Notes under the pieces: generated by a model
Told to the model about the DNA's origin: nothing
Databases searched by the model: none
What the model saw: only the letters and a program-made list of their open reading frames with translations
Shown: positions 35,662 to 44,203 of the stretch, one piece after another
Layout: every line of letters starts with the position of its first letter
How positions within the stretch are numbered: the first letter of the stretch is position 1
Assembly (NCBI RefSeq): GCF_041154485.1
Contig: NZ_AP028670.1
Location: 124,001-188,000 of the forward strand
Source of the DNA: Variovorax sp. V93
GTDB lineage: Bacteria > Pseudomonadota > Gammaproteobacteria > Burkholderiales > Burkholderiaceae_C
Direction of reading: 5' to 3'
Length of the DNA stretch: 64,000 nt
Position numbers and translations under genes: made by a program

Positions 35662-37113
35662 ATGGGCACGATATCGATGTTGATCAATGGCGAAAGCCGG
35701 CAGGCCGCGGACGGCGCCACCTTCGAGCGCCGCAACCCGCTCGACGGCACGGTGGCCACCACAGCGCCCGCCGCCACTCGCGCCGACGCCGTGGCTGCGG
35801 TAGAGGCTGCGGCTGCGGCGTTCCCGGCCTGGTCCCGGACAGGCCCTGGCGAACGCAGGGCACTGCTACTGAAGGCGGCGCAGGCCATCGAGGCCAAGGC
35901 GCAGGCCCTGACCGAGGCAATGGCGTCGGAGACCGGCGCTGCCGCGCCGTGGGCCGGCTTCAACGTGCATCTGGCTGCCGGCATGCTGCAGGAGGCGGCC
36001 GGCATGACAACCCAGATCGGCGGAGAAGTCATCCCCTCCGACGTGCCGGGCAGCCTGGCCTTGGGCATACGCCGTCCCGCTGGTGTGGTGCTGGGCATCG
36101 CGCCGTGGAATGCGCCGGTGATCCTCGGCGTGCGTGCCATCGCCACGCCGCTGGCCTGCGGCAACACGGTGGTGTTCAAGGGCTCGGAACTCAGCCCCGC
36201 CACCCACGGGCTGATCGTGGAGGCCTTCAAGGATGCGGGCTTCCCCCCGGGCGTCGTCAACTTCGTGACCAACGCGCCAGCGGACGCGGCCGAGGTTGTC
36301 GAAGCGATCATTGCCCATCCGGCCCTGCGCCGTGTGAACTTCACCGGCTCCACCCGCGTGGGCAAGCTGATCGCACTGACCTGCGCGAAGTACCTCAAGC
36401 CGGCCGTGCTGGAATTGGGTGGCAAGGCCCCGCTGGTGGTGCTCGATGACGCCGACCTCGAAGCCGCGGTCAACGGCGCGGCCTTCGGCGCCTTCGCCAA
36501 CAGCGGCCAGATCTGCATGAGCACCGAGCGCATCATCGTGGACAGCCGGATCGCGGACGCCTTCGTCGACCGGCTCGCTGCCAAGGCCACGCAACTGCCG
36601 CTGGGCGATCCGCGCAAAGGACCCGTGGTGCTCGGTTCGGTCGTCGATGCGAGCACCGTCGAGCGCTGCAACGCGCTGATCGACGATGCGCTCGCCAAGG
36701 GCGCGAAACTCGTGTGCGGCGGCAAGGCCGACAACACGTTGTTCCCGGCGACGCTGCTCGATCACGTGACGCCGCAAATGCGCATCTACCACGAGGAGAG
36801 CTTCGGTCCCGTGAAACCGGTGGTGCGTGTCGACGGCGTCGACGAGGCCGTACGCGTGGCCAACGACAACCCCTACGGCCTGTCCGCCGCCGTGTTCGGG
36901 CGCGACATCGCCCGTGCGTGGGAGGTCGCCAACCGCATCGACTCCGGCATCTGCCACGTGAACGGCCCGACCGTGCACGACGAGGCGCAGATGCCCTTCG
37001 GCGGCGTGAAGGACTCGGGCTACGGCCGCTTCGGCGGAAAGGCCGGCATCGATGCCTTCACCGAACTGCGGTGGCTCACGATACAGACCACCGAGCGCCA
37101 CTACCCGTTCTGA
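35662..37113 (+). CDS. Aromatic aldehyde dehydrogenase (benzaldehyde/vanillin/salicylaldehyde type)
   Basis: 483 residues, NAD(P)-dependent. The GIAPWNAPVILGVRAIATPL segment (145-164), the general base Glu-251 (LELGGKAP) and Cys-285 (NSGQICMSTER) are all present. The signature QIGGEVIPSDVPGSLALGIR is typical of the vanillin/salicylaldehyde dehydrogenase branch. RBS is AGGAGACAA at 35649-35657, 41 bases after the decarboxylase stop. It should oxidise the aldehyde formed by the decarboxylase to an aromatic acid. Confidence 0.92.
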   Translation: MGTISMLINGESRQAADGATFERRNPLDGTVATTAPAATRADAVAAVEAAAAAFPAWSRTGPGERRALLLKAAQAIEAKAQALTEAMASETGAAAPWAGFNVHLAAGMLQEAAGMTTQIGGEVIPSDVPGSLALGIRRPAGVVLGIAPWNAPVILGVRAIATPLACGNTVVFKGSELSPATHGLIVEAFKDAGFPPGVVNFVTNAPADAAEVVEAIIAHPALRRVNFTGSTRVGKLIALTCAKYLKPAVLELGGKAPLVVLDDADLEAAVNGAAFGAFANSGQICMSTERIIVDSRIADAFVDRLAAKATQLPLGDPRKGPVVLGSVVDASTVERCNALIDDALAKGAKLVCGGKADNTLFPATLLDHVTPQMRIYHEESFGPVKPVVRVDGVDEAVRVANDNPYGLSAAVFGRDIARAWEVANRIDSGICHVNGPTVHDEAQMPFGGVKDSGYGRFGGKAGIDAFTELRWLTIQTTERHYPF

Positions 37114-37133
37114 CAACAAGAAGGAGACAGTTC

Positions 37134-38099
37134 ATGAAATTCCTGCTGGCAACAGCCGCGCTTGCGCTCGGCCTCGGACCGTGCGGCATCGCCCAGGCCC
37201 AGGACTGGCCGAAGCAGCCCATCAAGATCGTCGCCAATTTCGCGCCCGGCGGCGCGGCCGACCAACTGGCCCGCGTGATCGGCGCGCCGCTGCAGAAAGC
37301 GCTCGGGCAGCCGGTGCTCGTCGAGAACAAGGGCGGCGCCGGGGGCAACCTCGGCGGCGATTTCGTCGCCAAGTCGCCGCCCGACGGCTACACCTTCCTG
37401 ATGAGTTCCGGCGGCATGGTGTCGATCAACCCCCACATCTACGCGAAGATGCCCTTCGACCCCGCGAAGGATCTCGTCCCGGTCGCATCCGTCGCACGCG
37501 TGCCGTTCTACCTGGTGGTTCGTGCCGACAGCCCCGTCAAGGATTTCAAGAGCCTCGTCGCCGACCTGAAGGCGAACCCCGGCAAGCGATCCTTCGGTTC
37601 GCCCGGCAACGGGAGCTCGCCCCATCTTGCCGGGGAGATGATGATGGGCCGCACAGGGACCACGGCGGTCCATGTGCCGTACCGTGGCGCGGCCCCCGCG
37701 CTGACGGATCTGCTGGGCGGGCAGATCGACTTCCTGTTCGACCCGGGAATCAGCATCCAGCACGTCAAGACCGGCAAGCTGCGCATGCTCGCGGTGGCCA
37801 GTCCCAAGCGGGCGCCCCAGATGCCGGAGGTGCCGACGCTCGACGAACTCGGGCTGAAAGGCTTCGACGCCGATGCGGTGTTCGGGCTCTACGCCCCGGC
37901 CGGCACACGGCCGGCCGTGATCCAGCGGATCAACGCGGAAGTCAACCGCGCGCTGGCATTGCCGGCCGTCAGGGCACACATCGAAACCCTCGGCAACGTA
38001 CCGGAGCCGCTGACGCCTGCCGCCTTCGGCGACAAGGGCGCGGCCGACTTCAAACGCCTGGGCGCCGTGATCCGGGAACGCGGCATTCGCGCCGACTGA
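37134..38099 (+). CDS. Bug-family periplasmic solute-binding protein
   Basis: 321 residues; signal peptide (MKFLLATAALALGLGPCGIA, AQAQD cleavage), then WPKQPIKIVANFAPGGAADQ and VLVENKGGAGGNLGGDFVAK. It lies 20 bases after the aldehyde dehydrogenase and shares its AGGAGACA leader, so it is part of the aromatic operon and probably binds the pathway's substrate or an aromatic acid in the periplasm. No cognate membrane subunits seen. Confidence 0.92.
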   Translation: MKFLLATAALALGLGPCGIAQAQDWPKQPIKIVANFAPGGAADQLARVIGAPLQKALGQPVLVENKGGAGGNLGGDFVAKSPPDGYTFLMSSGGMVSINPHIYAKMPFDPAKDLVPVASVARVPFYLVVRADSPVKDFKSLVADLKANPGKRSFGSPGNGSSPHLAGEMMMGRTGTTAVHVPYRGAAPALTDLLGGQIDFLFDPGISIQHVKTGKLRMLAVASPKRAPQMPEVPTLDELGLKGFDADAVFGLYAPAGTRPAVIQRINAEVNRALALPAVRAHIETLGNVPEPLTPAAFGDKGAADFKRLGAVIRERGIRAD

Positions 38100-38160
38100 T
38101 GAGGCGACGTTCCCCAGCACGCCACTTGCAGATGAATCTCGCCATGAAGAAAGACAACCG

Positions 38161-39846
38161 ATGATCGCCGCCTCCCCGCCTGCCGACGGCAAGCTCCCCG
38201 TCATCGAGACGGACGTCCTGATCGCCGGCGGCGGCCCCTGTGGGCTGATGCTCGCCAACGAACTCGGCCGCCGCGGCATCCGCTGTCTGGTGGTCGACGC
38301 CAAGCCGAGCACGGCCTTCAACCCGCAGGCCAACGCGACGCAGGCCCGCACGATGGAGCATTTCCGCCGGCTGGGCTTCGCGCACGAGATCCGTGCGCTG
38401 GGACTGCCCGCCGACCACCCGACGGACATCGCCTACTTCACGCGCTTCGCCGGGCACGAGCTGGCGCGCATCAGCCTGCCGACCGCTGCCGAGGCGACCG
38501 TGAAGATCAAGACGATGACGGGCTCCTGGAGCGCCGCCGAGCTGCCGCATCGCGTGTCGCAGAAGTTCGTGGAGGAGGCGCTGCGCCGCCATGCGCAGGC
38601 CTGGCCGTCCACCGATGTGCGCTATGGCTGGCGGCTGGAACGCTTCGATGACGACGGCACGTCGGTGAGCGCCACGGTGCGGCGAAGCGAAGGCGGTCCG
38701 GCACAGGACGTGGTCGCGAAGTTCCTCGTCGGCGCCGACGGCGCCCGCAGCTTTGTCCGGCAACAGCTGGGCATCGAGTGGGGTGGCGTCACCGGCATCC
38801 AGCGCGAGTTCATGGGCGGCAAGATGTTCGCCATCTACCTGCGCGCGCCCCAGTTTCCCTCCGTGCTGCGCCACCCCAAGGCCTGGATGTACGTGGCCGT
38901 CAACCACGAAAGGCGTGCCTTCATGGCTTCGGTGGATGGCGTGTCCGAGTACGCCTTCCACGCGGCGTTGCGGCCTGGCGAAGACGCCGACGGCTGGACC
39001 GAGGCCGATGCGCGCCGCGTCTTCGCCGAAGCGGTGGGCGCCGACGTGCCGATGGAGATCCTCTCGATGGGTACCTGGCTCGCCGGGCACGCGCTGGTGG
39101 CCCGGCGCTTCCAGCAGGGTCGCGTCTTCATCGCCGGCGACGCCGCCCACCTGTTCACACCCACCGGCGGCCTGGGCTACAACACCGCCGTCGAGGATGC
39201 GGTCAATCTGGGCTGGAAGCTGGCGAGCGTGATTCGCGGCCATGCGCCGCTGGCGCTGCTCGACAGCTACGAGGCCGAGCGCAGGCCCCTGGCCGAGCGC
39301 AACACCGGCTACGCGCGCAAGTTCGCCGACTCGGTGGGACTCTTTGCGGCCAAGCCCGAACTGGAGGAGGCCTCCCAGCGAGGTGATGCCGAGCGCAGGC
39401 TTGCGGGCCTGCACTTCGATGCGCATGCCCGCCTCGAATTCAACATCCCGGGCGTGACCTTCGGCGGCCGCTACGACGGTTCACCGGTCATCGTCGGCGA
39501 TGGCGCTGCGCTGCCGCCCGATGAGCCGAATGTCTACACGCCCACCGCCAGTCCTGGCGGTCGTCCGCCGCACGCCTGGCTGGACGACGGGCGCTCGCTG
39601 TTCGACCTGTTCCACACCGAATGGACCCTGCTGGCGCTGGGGTCCAACCCGCCTTCCACCGAGGCCTTCGAGGCCGCGGCCCGGGCACTGGCGATCGACC
39701 TGCGTGTCGTGCGGCTGCCGCAGCGATTGCTGCGCGAGCTCTATGAGGCGCCGCTGGCACTCATTCGCCCCGACCAGATCGTGGCGTGGCGCGGCATGGC
39801 TGCGGACGATGCGGTGAGCGTGCTGTCCCGCGTGACGGCCAGGTAG
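38161..39846 (+). CDS. FAD-dependent aromatic hydroxylase (PheA/TfdB-like flavoprotein monooxygenase)
   Basis: 561 residues of the group A flavin monooxygenases. N-terminal FAD motif IAGGGPCGLMLANELGRRG (residues 21-39), the DG motif FLVGADGARSFVR, and the GD motif VFIAGDAAHLFTPTGGLGYN with the family's extended C-terminal thioredoxin-like tail. It hydroxylates a phenolic ring using NAD(P)H and O2. Directly upstream of a hydroxyquinol dioxygenase, it most likely makes hydroxyquinol from resorcinol, hydroquinone or a hydroxybenzoate (by oxidative decarboxylation). The substrate is inferred. Confidence 0.88.
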   Translation: MIAASPPADGKLPVIETDVLIAGGGPCGLMLANELGRRGIRCLVVDAKPSTAFNPQANATQARTMEHFRRLGFAHEIRALGLPADHPTDIAYFTRFAGHELARISLPTAAEATVKIKTMTGSWSAAELPHRVSQKFVEEALRRHAQAWPSTDVRYGWRLERFDDDGTSVSATVRRSEGGPAQDVVAKFLVGADGARSFVRQQLGIEWGGVTGIQREFMGGKMFAIYLRAPQFPSVLRHPKAWMYVAVNHERRAFMASVDGVSEYAFHAALRPGEDADGWTEADARRVFAEAVGADVPMEILSMGTWLAGHALVARRFQQGRVFIAGDAAHLFTPTGGLGYNTAVEDAVNLGWKLASVIRGHAPLALLDSYEAERRPLAERNTGYARKFADSVGLFAAKPELEEASQRGDAERRLAGLHFDAHARLEFNIPGVTFGGRYDGSPVIVGDGAALPPDEPNVYTPTASPGGRPPHAWLDDGRSLFDLFHTEWTLLALGSNPPSTEAFEAAARALAIDLRVVRLPQRLLRELYEAPLALIRPDQIVAWRGMAADDAVSVLSRVTAR

Positions 39847-39916
39847 AGGCCATCGGCTCCGTACCCCGCTTCAACAACACCAACAACTTCCGGCGATCCA
39901 CCTGAGGACACCCTGC

Positions 39917-40882
39917 ATGAGAACCACCACTGCCCTGCTTCTTCGCCTCCCGGCCATCGCGATGGCCTTGGCCATCGTTCCGCCGGCCTACGCGCAGGCC
40001 TGGCCGACCAAGCCGGTCCGCCTGGTCGCGGCCTTCCCGCCAGGCACACCCGGTGATGTGATTGCCAGGTTGATCCAGCCGGCGTTGCAGGCCACGTGGG
40101 GCCAGCCTGTCGTGGTCGAGAACAAGCCGGGTGCGGGTGGCAATCTGGCCGCTGGAGAGGTCGCACAGGCCAAGGACGGCCACACCCTGCTCGTCGGGCC
40201 CGACACGATCCTCACCATCAATCCCCACCTGTACAAGAAGCTGAGCTTCGATCTGCGGGCCTCGCTCAAGCCCGTCACCTACTTCGCCAGCTTCAACCAG
40301 ATGCTGGTCTGCAATCCAGCCACCGGAATCACGTCTTTCGAGGCCTTCACCCGCCTGCCCCCTTCGAAGCCGTATGCCTCCGGCGGGACGGGAACCCCGA
40401 GCCACATGACCATGGAGATGCTGCTGGCGACCACCGGCAGCAAGCTCACCCATGTGCCCTACAAGGGCCCGGGCCCCGCCGCGCAGGACGTGCTGGCGGG
40501 CCACGTCGACTGCGGTTTCATCGTCTCTTCCGTCGTCCTGCCTCATGTCCAAGGCGGGCGGCTGCAGGCCATCGCCGTCTCCAGCAAGGAACGATCGGTT
40601 CTGCTGCCCAAGATTCCGACCGTGGCCGAGAGCGGACACCCCGGCTTCGATGCGACCTTCTTCGAAACGCTGCTGGCACCTTCGAGCCTGCCGGCCGCTA
40701 CCGTCGAGAAGATCCAGCACGACGTGCGTGCCGCGCTGGATGCACCGGCCATCAAGGCTCGGCTGGCAGAGATGGACCTGCGGGTGGAAGGCAACACCGC
40801 GCAGGAAGCCCAGCGACGCAGCCAGGAGGATTTCGCCAAGTGGGGCGCTGTGGCGCAGCGAGCCAAGCTGCAACTGGATTGA
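39917..40882 (+). CDS. Bug-family periplasmic solute-binding protein
   Basis: 321 residues; signal peptide MRTTTALLLRLPAIAMALAI with AYAQA cleavage, then WPTKPVRLVAAFPPGTPGDV and VVVENKPGAGGNLAAGEVAQ. The usual PGGxxD element is PGTPGD here. It is sandwiched between the flavin hydroxylase and the ring-cleavage dioxygenase, whose GTG lies 10 bases after the stop. The second orphan Bug protein of this operon. Confidence 0.9.
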   Translation: MRTTTALLLRLPAIAMALAIVPPAYAQAWPTKPVRLVAAFPPGTPGDVIARLIQPALQATWGQPVVVENKPGAGGNLAAGEVAQAKDGHTLLVGPDTILTINPHLYKKLSFDLRASLKPVTYFASFNQMLVCNPATGITSFEAFTRLPPSKPYASGGTGTPSHMTMEMLLATTGSKLTHVPYKGPGPAAQDVLAGHVDCGFIVSSVVLPHVQGGRLQAIAVSSKERSVLLPKIPTVAESGHPGFDATFFETLLAPSSLPAATVEKIQHDVRAALDAPAIKARLAEMDLRVEGNTAQEAQRRSQEDFAKWGAVAQRAKLQLD

Positions 40883-40892
40883 GGAGAACAAC

Positions 40893-41783
40893 GTGCGCAA
40901 CCTGAATCAGCACACCATCACCGACGCCGTGCTCGCGCGGCAGGCGCAGACGGCGGATCCGCGGCTCAAGCGCGTCATGGACAGCCTCGTCAAGCACCTG
41001 CACGCCTTCGCGCGCGAGGTGGAGCTGACCGAGCAGGAGTGGTTCAAAGGCATCGAATTCCTGACCCGCTGTGGCCACATCACGGATGACAAGCGTCAGG
41101 AGTTCATCCTGCTATCGGACGTGCTGGGCCTGTCGATGCTGACGGTGGCACAGAACAACGACAAGCCGGCCGGCTGTACCGAGGCGACCGTCTTCGGCCC
41201 CTTCCACGTGGAAGGGGCTCCGCACTACGAACTGGGTGCGGACATTTCCAATGGAGCGCGTGGCATCCCTTGCCTTGTCCGCGGCACGGTGCGCGGGATC
41301 GGCGGCAAACCGGTCGCCAATGCGCACATCGACGTATGGCAATCGGACGAGGACGGCCTGTACGACGTGCAGCACCCGGAGATCGGCCATGCACAGGCGC
41401 GCGGCATCGTGCACTCCGACAGCGAGGGTCGCTACCATTTCCGCTCGATCCTGGCCGTCCCCTACGCCATTCCGCACGATGGGCCGGTGGGCGATCTTCT
41501 GGAGGCCACGGGCCGGCATCCCTGGCGTCCCGCGCACCTGCACTTCCTGATCAAGGCGAACGGCTACGAGAAGCTGATCACGCACGTGTTCCGCAGCGAC
41601 GATCGGTACCTGGATTCGGACGCCGTGTTCGGTGTGCGCCAGTCGCTGATCGCCGATTGGAAGCCGCAATCCGATGGCAGCTACCTGGTCGAGTACGACT
41701 TCGTGCTGAACCCCGCCAAGCAGGGCGCGGCGGATGCCCGGCATCCTGCCCCCAACTGGCAACCCGCAAAGGATGCGCAATGA
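40893..41783 (+). CDS. Hydroxyquinol 1,2-dioxygenase (intradiol ring cleavage), GTG start
   Basis: 296 residues from GTG 40893, with GAGGAG upstream and the start immediately after the Bug stop. The N-terminal catechol-dioxygenase helical domain (residues 1-105) is followed by the beta-sandwich with the Fe(III) ligands Tyr-157 (DGLYDVQ), Tyr-191 (VPYAIPHDGPVG), His-215 and His-217 (RPAHLHF). Spacing of the last three matches the hydroxyquinol dioxygenase family. It opens 1,2,4-trihydroxybenzene to maleylacetate, the substrate of the reductase encoded two genes downstream. The stop overlaps the Dabb gene (ATGA). Confidence 0.92.
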   Translation: MRNLNQHTITDAVLARQAQTADPRLKRVMDSLVKHLHAFAREVELTEQEWFKGIEFLTRCGHITDDKRQEFILLSDVLGLSMLTVAQNNDKPAGCTEATVFGPFHVEGAPHYELGADISNGARGIPCLVRGTVRGIGGKPVANAHIDVWQSDEDGLYDVQHPEIGHAQARGIVHSDSEGRYHFRSILAVPYAIPHDGPVGDLLEATGRHPWRPAHLHFLIKANGYEKLITHVFRSDDRYLDSDAVFGVRQSLIADWKPQSDGSYLVEYDFVLNPAKQGAADARHPAPNWQPAKDAQ

Positions 41784-42088
41784 TTCGACACATCGTGATG
41801 TGGAACGTGAGCGGTGCCACGGCCGAGGAGAGGCAGGGAAACATCGAGCGGTTGAGAAGATGCTTCCATGGCCTGCGTGGTCGGATTCCCGGGCTGCTTC
41901 GGCTGGAGGTCGGCGTGGATGCAAGCCGAATCGACTATGCCTGCGACGTCGTGTTGTACAGCGAGTTCGAATCCTGGAAGGCGTTGGATGCCTATGCAAG
42001 GCATCCGGAGCACCTGCAGGTGCGCGATGAGCTTGAAGGCGTCCGTATCGCAAGGCACCAAGTGGACTACGAAGTCCATACCGATTGA
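41780..42088 (+). CDS. Dabb domain protein of the aromatic operon
   Basis: 102 residues starting MIRHIVMWNVSG, with the Dabb helix DAYARHPEHLQVRDELEGVR and a final strand HQVDYEV. It overlaps the dioxygenase stop by four bases and is followed 21 bases on by the maleylacetate reductase. Small ferredoxin-fold dimers of this kind accompany ring-cleavage genes, possibly as isomerases or product-handling proteins. It resembles the Dabb protein at 15482 in size and start, not enough to call them recent duplicates. Confidence 0.82.
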   Translation: MIRHIVMWNVSGATAEERQGNIERLRRCFHGLRGRIPGLLRLEVGVDASRIDYACDVVLYSEFESWKALDAYARHPEHLQVRDELEGVRIARHQVDYEVHTD

Positions 42089-42109
42089 ACTCGATACAGT
42101 GGAAACCGC

Positions 42110-43183
42110 ATGAAGGAATTCGTCTACACCGGCCAGCCGTCCAGGGTGGTGTTCGGCGCGGGCGCCCTGGCGCATCTGGAGCGCGAGATCGACCTCCTCG
42201 GTGCACATCGTGCGCTGGTCCTGTCGACGCCCGAGCAGCAACAGCAGGCGCACATGGTGGCCAAGCGCCTTGGCGTTCGTGCGGCAGGCATCTTTGCGCG
42301 TGCCGTCATGCACGTGCCCATCGAGACGGCGCGCGAGGCCCGTGACGAGGCGCGCCGCCTGGGCGCGGACTGTGCCATTGCCATTGGAGGCGGCTCGACC
42401 ACCGGCCTGGGCAAGGCGATCGCGCTCGACTCCGGCTTGCCTATTCTTGCGATCCCCACGACCTACGCGGGAAGCGAGATGACGCCGATCTACGGCATCA
42501 CCGAGGGCGGACTGAAGAAGACCGGCAAGGACCTTCGCGTGCTGCCGCGCACCGTGATCTACGACCCCGAACTGACGCTGACGCTGCCAGTCCCCCTGAG
42601 CGTGACGAGCGCGATGAACGCGATCGCGCATGCGGCCGAAGGCCTGTACGCGCGCGACGGCAATCCGGTGATGGACCTGATGGCCGAGGAAGGCATCCGG
42701 GCGTTGGCCAGTGCGCTGCCGGCCATCCGCCGGCGCAGCGACGACATCGATGCGCGCGGGGATGCGCTGTACGGTGCCTGGCTGTGCGGCGCGGTGCTTG
42801 GCAACGTGGGCATGGCGCTGCACCACAAGCTGTGCCACACCCTGGGCGGCAGCTTCAACCTGCCTCATGCCGAGGTGCACACCGTGGTGCTGCCCCAGGC
42901 CATCGCCTTCAACGCGCCGGCGGTGCCGCAAGCCATGTCCCGTATCCAGCGCGCACTCGGGGCAGCGCAATGCAGCGCCGCGGCGGGCTTGTTCGATCTG
43001 GCGCGAGACAACGGAGCACCGGTCGCGCTGCGCGACATCGGCATGAGGGAGGACGATCTCGATCGTGCGGCAGATATCGTCGTGAGCAGTCCTTACTGGA
43101 ACCCGCGAGAGGCAGGCTTGGCGCAGCGCGGCGAGATCAGGCAACTCCTGCAGCGCGCCTTCGAAGGCATCCGGCCTGCGTAG
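42110..43183 (+). CDS. Maleylacetate reductase (iron-containing alcohol dehydrogenase family)
   Basis: 357 residues, the size of MacA/TfdF-type enzymes. Features: FGAGALAHLEREIDLLG, the nucleotide-binding GGGSTTGLGKAIAL, PTTYAGSEMTPIYGITEGG, and the metal/active-site region NAIAHAAEGLYA with HHKLCHTLGGSFNLPHAEVH. It reduces maleylacetate to 3-oxoadipate with NAD(P)H, joining the ring-cleavage product to central metabolism. Last gene of the plus-strand operon; the next gene is convergent. Confidence 0.93.
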   Translation: MKEFVYTGQPSRVVFGAGALAHLEREIDLLGAHRALVLSTPEQQQQAHMVAKRLGVRAAGIFARAVMHVPIETAREARDEARRLGADCAIAIGGGSTTGLGKAIALDSGLPILAIPTTYAGSEMTPIYGITEGGLKKTGKDLRVLPRTVIYDPELTLTLPVPLSVTSAMNAIAHAAEGLYARDGNPVMDLMAEEGIRALASALPAIRRRSDDIDARGDALYGAWLCGAVLGNVGMALHHKLCHTLGGSFNLPHAEVHTVVLPQAIAFNAPAVPQAMSRIQRALGAAQCSAAAGLFDLARDNGAPVALRDIGMREDDLDRAADIVVSSPYWNPREAGLAQRGEIRQLLQRAFEGIRPA

Positions 43184-43220
43184 GCCTCTTGTCTGTCTGC
43201 TCCCGCCCGGCTGGCATCCC

Positions 43221-44183
43221 CTACTCGAACCGCAGCTTCGCTTCCGAAGCGATCTTCCGGTGCAAGGCGAGTTCACCCGCGATGGTGTCCGCGAGCCGAG
43301 CGGCGGGCCCTCCCTGGGCTTGCAGCCCGAGTTCCAGGAAGCGCTTCTGAACAGCGGGATCGGCCACGGCGGCGGCAGCGGCCTTGTTCAATCGTTCGAG
43401 CGTGGCCGCTGGCGTCGCGGCGGGTGCGAGCAAGCCCACCCAGGACTGCTGGACAAAATCCTTGACACCGGCTTCCACTGCCGTCGGCGTGTTGGGAAAG
43501 CGAGGATCGCGCTTTGTGCTGGTCACCGCGAGAAGCTTCACATGACCGGCATCCACCAGCGGCTTGGCCGCGGCGTCGAACGCCAGGTCCAGTTGTCCGC
43601 CGGCCACGTCGTTCAATGCGCCGGTCGTCGACTTGTACGGGATATGGACCAGGAATGTCCCAGTCAGCGCCTTGAAGTACTCGCCGGCGAAGTGCGTGCC
43701 GCTGCCCACGCCGGCGCTGCCATAGCTCAGCTTGCCGGGGTTTTTCTTCGCATAGGCGATGAACTCGGCCAGGCCGTTGACCGGGATCTTGTTGCTGGTG
43801 ACGATCTGCAACCCGTAGGTCGCGGACATGCTCACCGGCGCCAGCGACCTGGTGGGGTCGAAAGACACCTTGGGATCGACCACCGGCAGGATGCTGTAGC
43901 TGGAATTGGTGAAGAGCAGCGTGGTGCCGTCCGCCGGCGCCTTCACCACGGCATCGACGCCGAGCCGGCTGCCGGCACCGGGACGGTTCTCGACGATCGT
44001 GGTCTGGCCAAGTTGCTGCGACAACTTCTCGGCGAGGATGCGAGCGGCCTGGTCCGTCACGCCGCCCGCAGGAAAGGGCACGACCAGCTTGATCACGTTC
44101 GGCTGTGCCGGCGCGACGCCGGCAGCCGTGATGAAGCTCGCCGCGAGCCAGGTCTGCCGTATCCGGCGAAGATGAGTCTGCAT
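43221..44183 (-). CDS. Bug-family periplasmic solute-binding protein
   Basis: 320 residues from ATG 44183, preceded by AGGAGACAA (complement of 44186-44194). Signal peptide MQTHLRRIRQTWLAASFITA with PAQPN cleavage region, then VIKLVVPFPAGGVTDQAARI and TIVENRPGAGSRLGVDAVVK. The last gene of the minus-strand unit that begins with two lysR genes near 49.7 kb; it starts 20 bases after the semialdehyde dehydrogenase stop. Its ligand is likely the starting compound of that unit. Confidence 0.92.
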   Translation of the reverse strand: MQTHLRRIRQTWLAASFITAAGVAPAQPNVIKLVVPFPAGGVTDQAARILAEKLSQQLGQTTIVENRPGAGSRLGVDAVVKAPADGTTLLFTNSSYSILPVVDPKVSFDPTRSLAPVSMSATYGLQIVTSNKIPVNGLAEFIAYAKKNPGKLSYGSAGVGSGTHFAGEYFKALTGTFLVHIPYKSTTGALNDVAGGQLDLAFDAAAKPLVDAGHVKLLAVTSTKRDPRFPNTPTAVEAGVKDFVQQSWVGLLAPAATPAATLERLNKAAAAAVADPAVQKRFLELGLQAQGGPAARLADTIAGELALHRKIASEAKLRFE

Positions 44184-44203
44184 TTTTGTCTCCTTGCCTG
44201 CGA

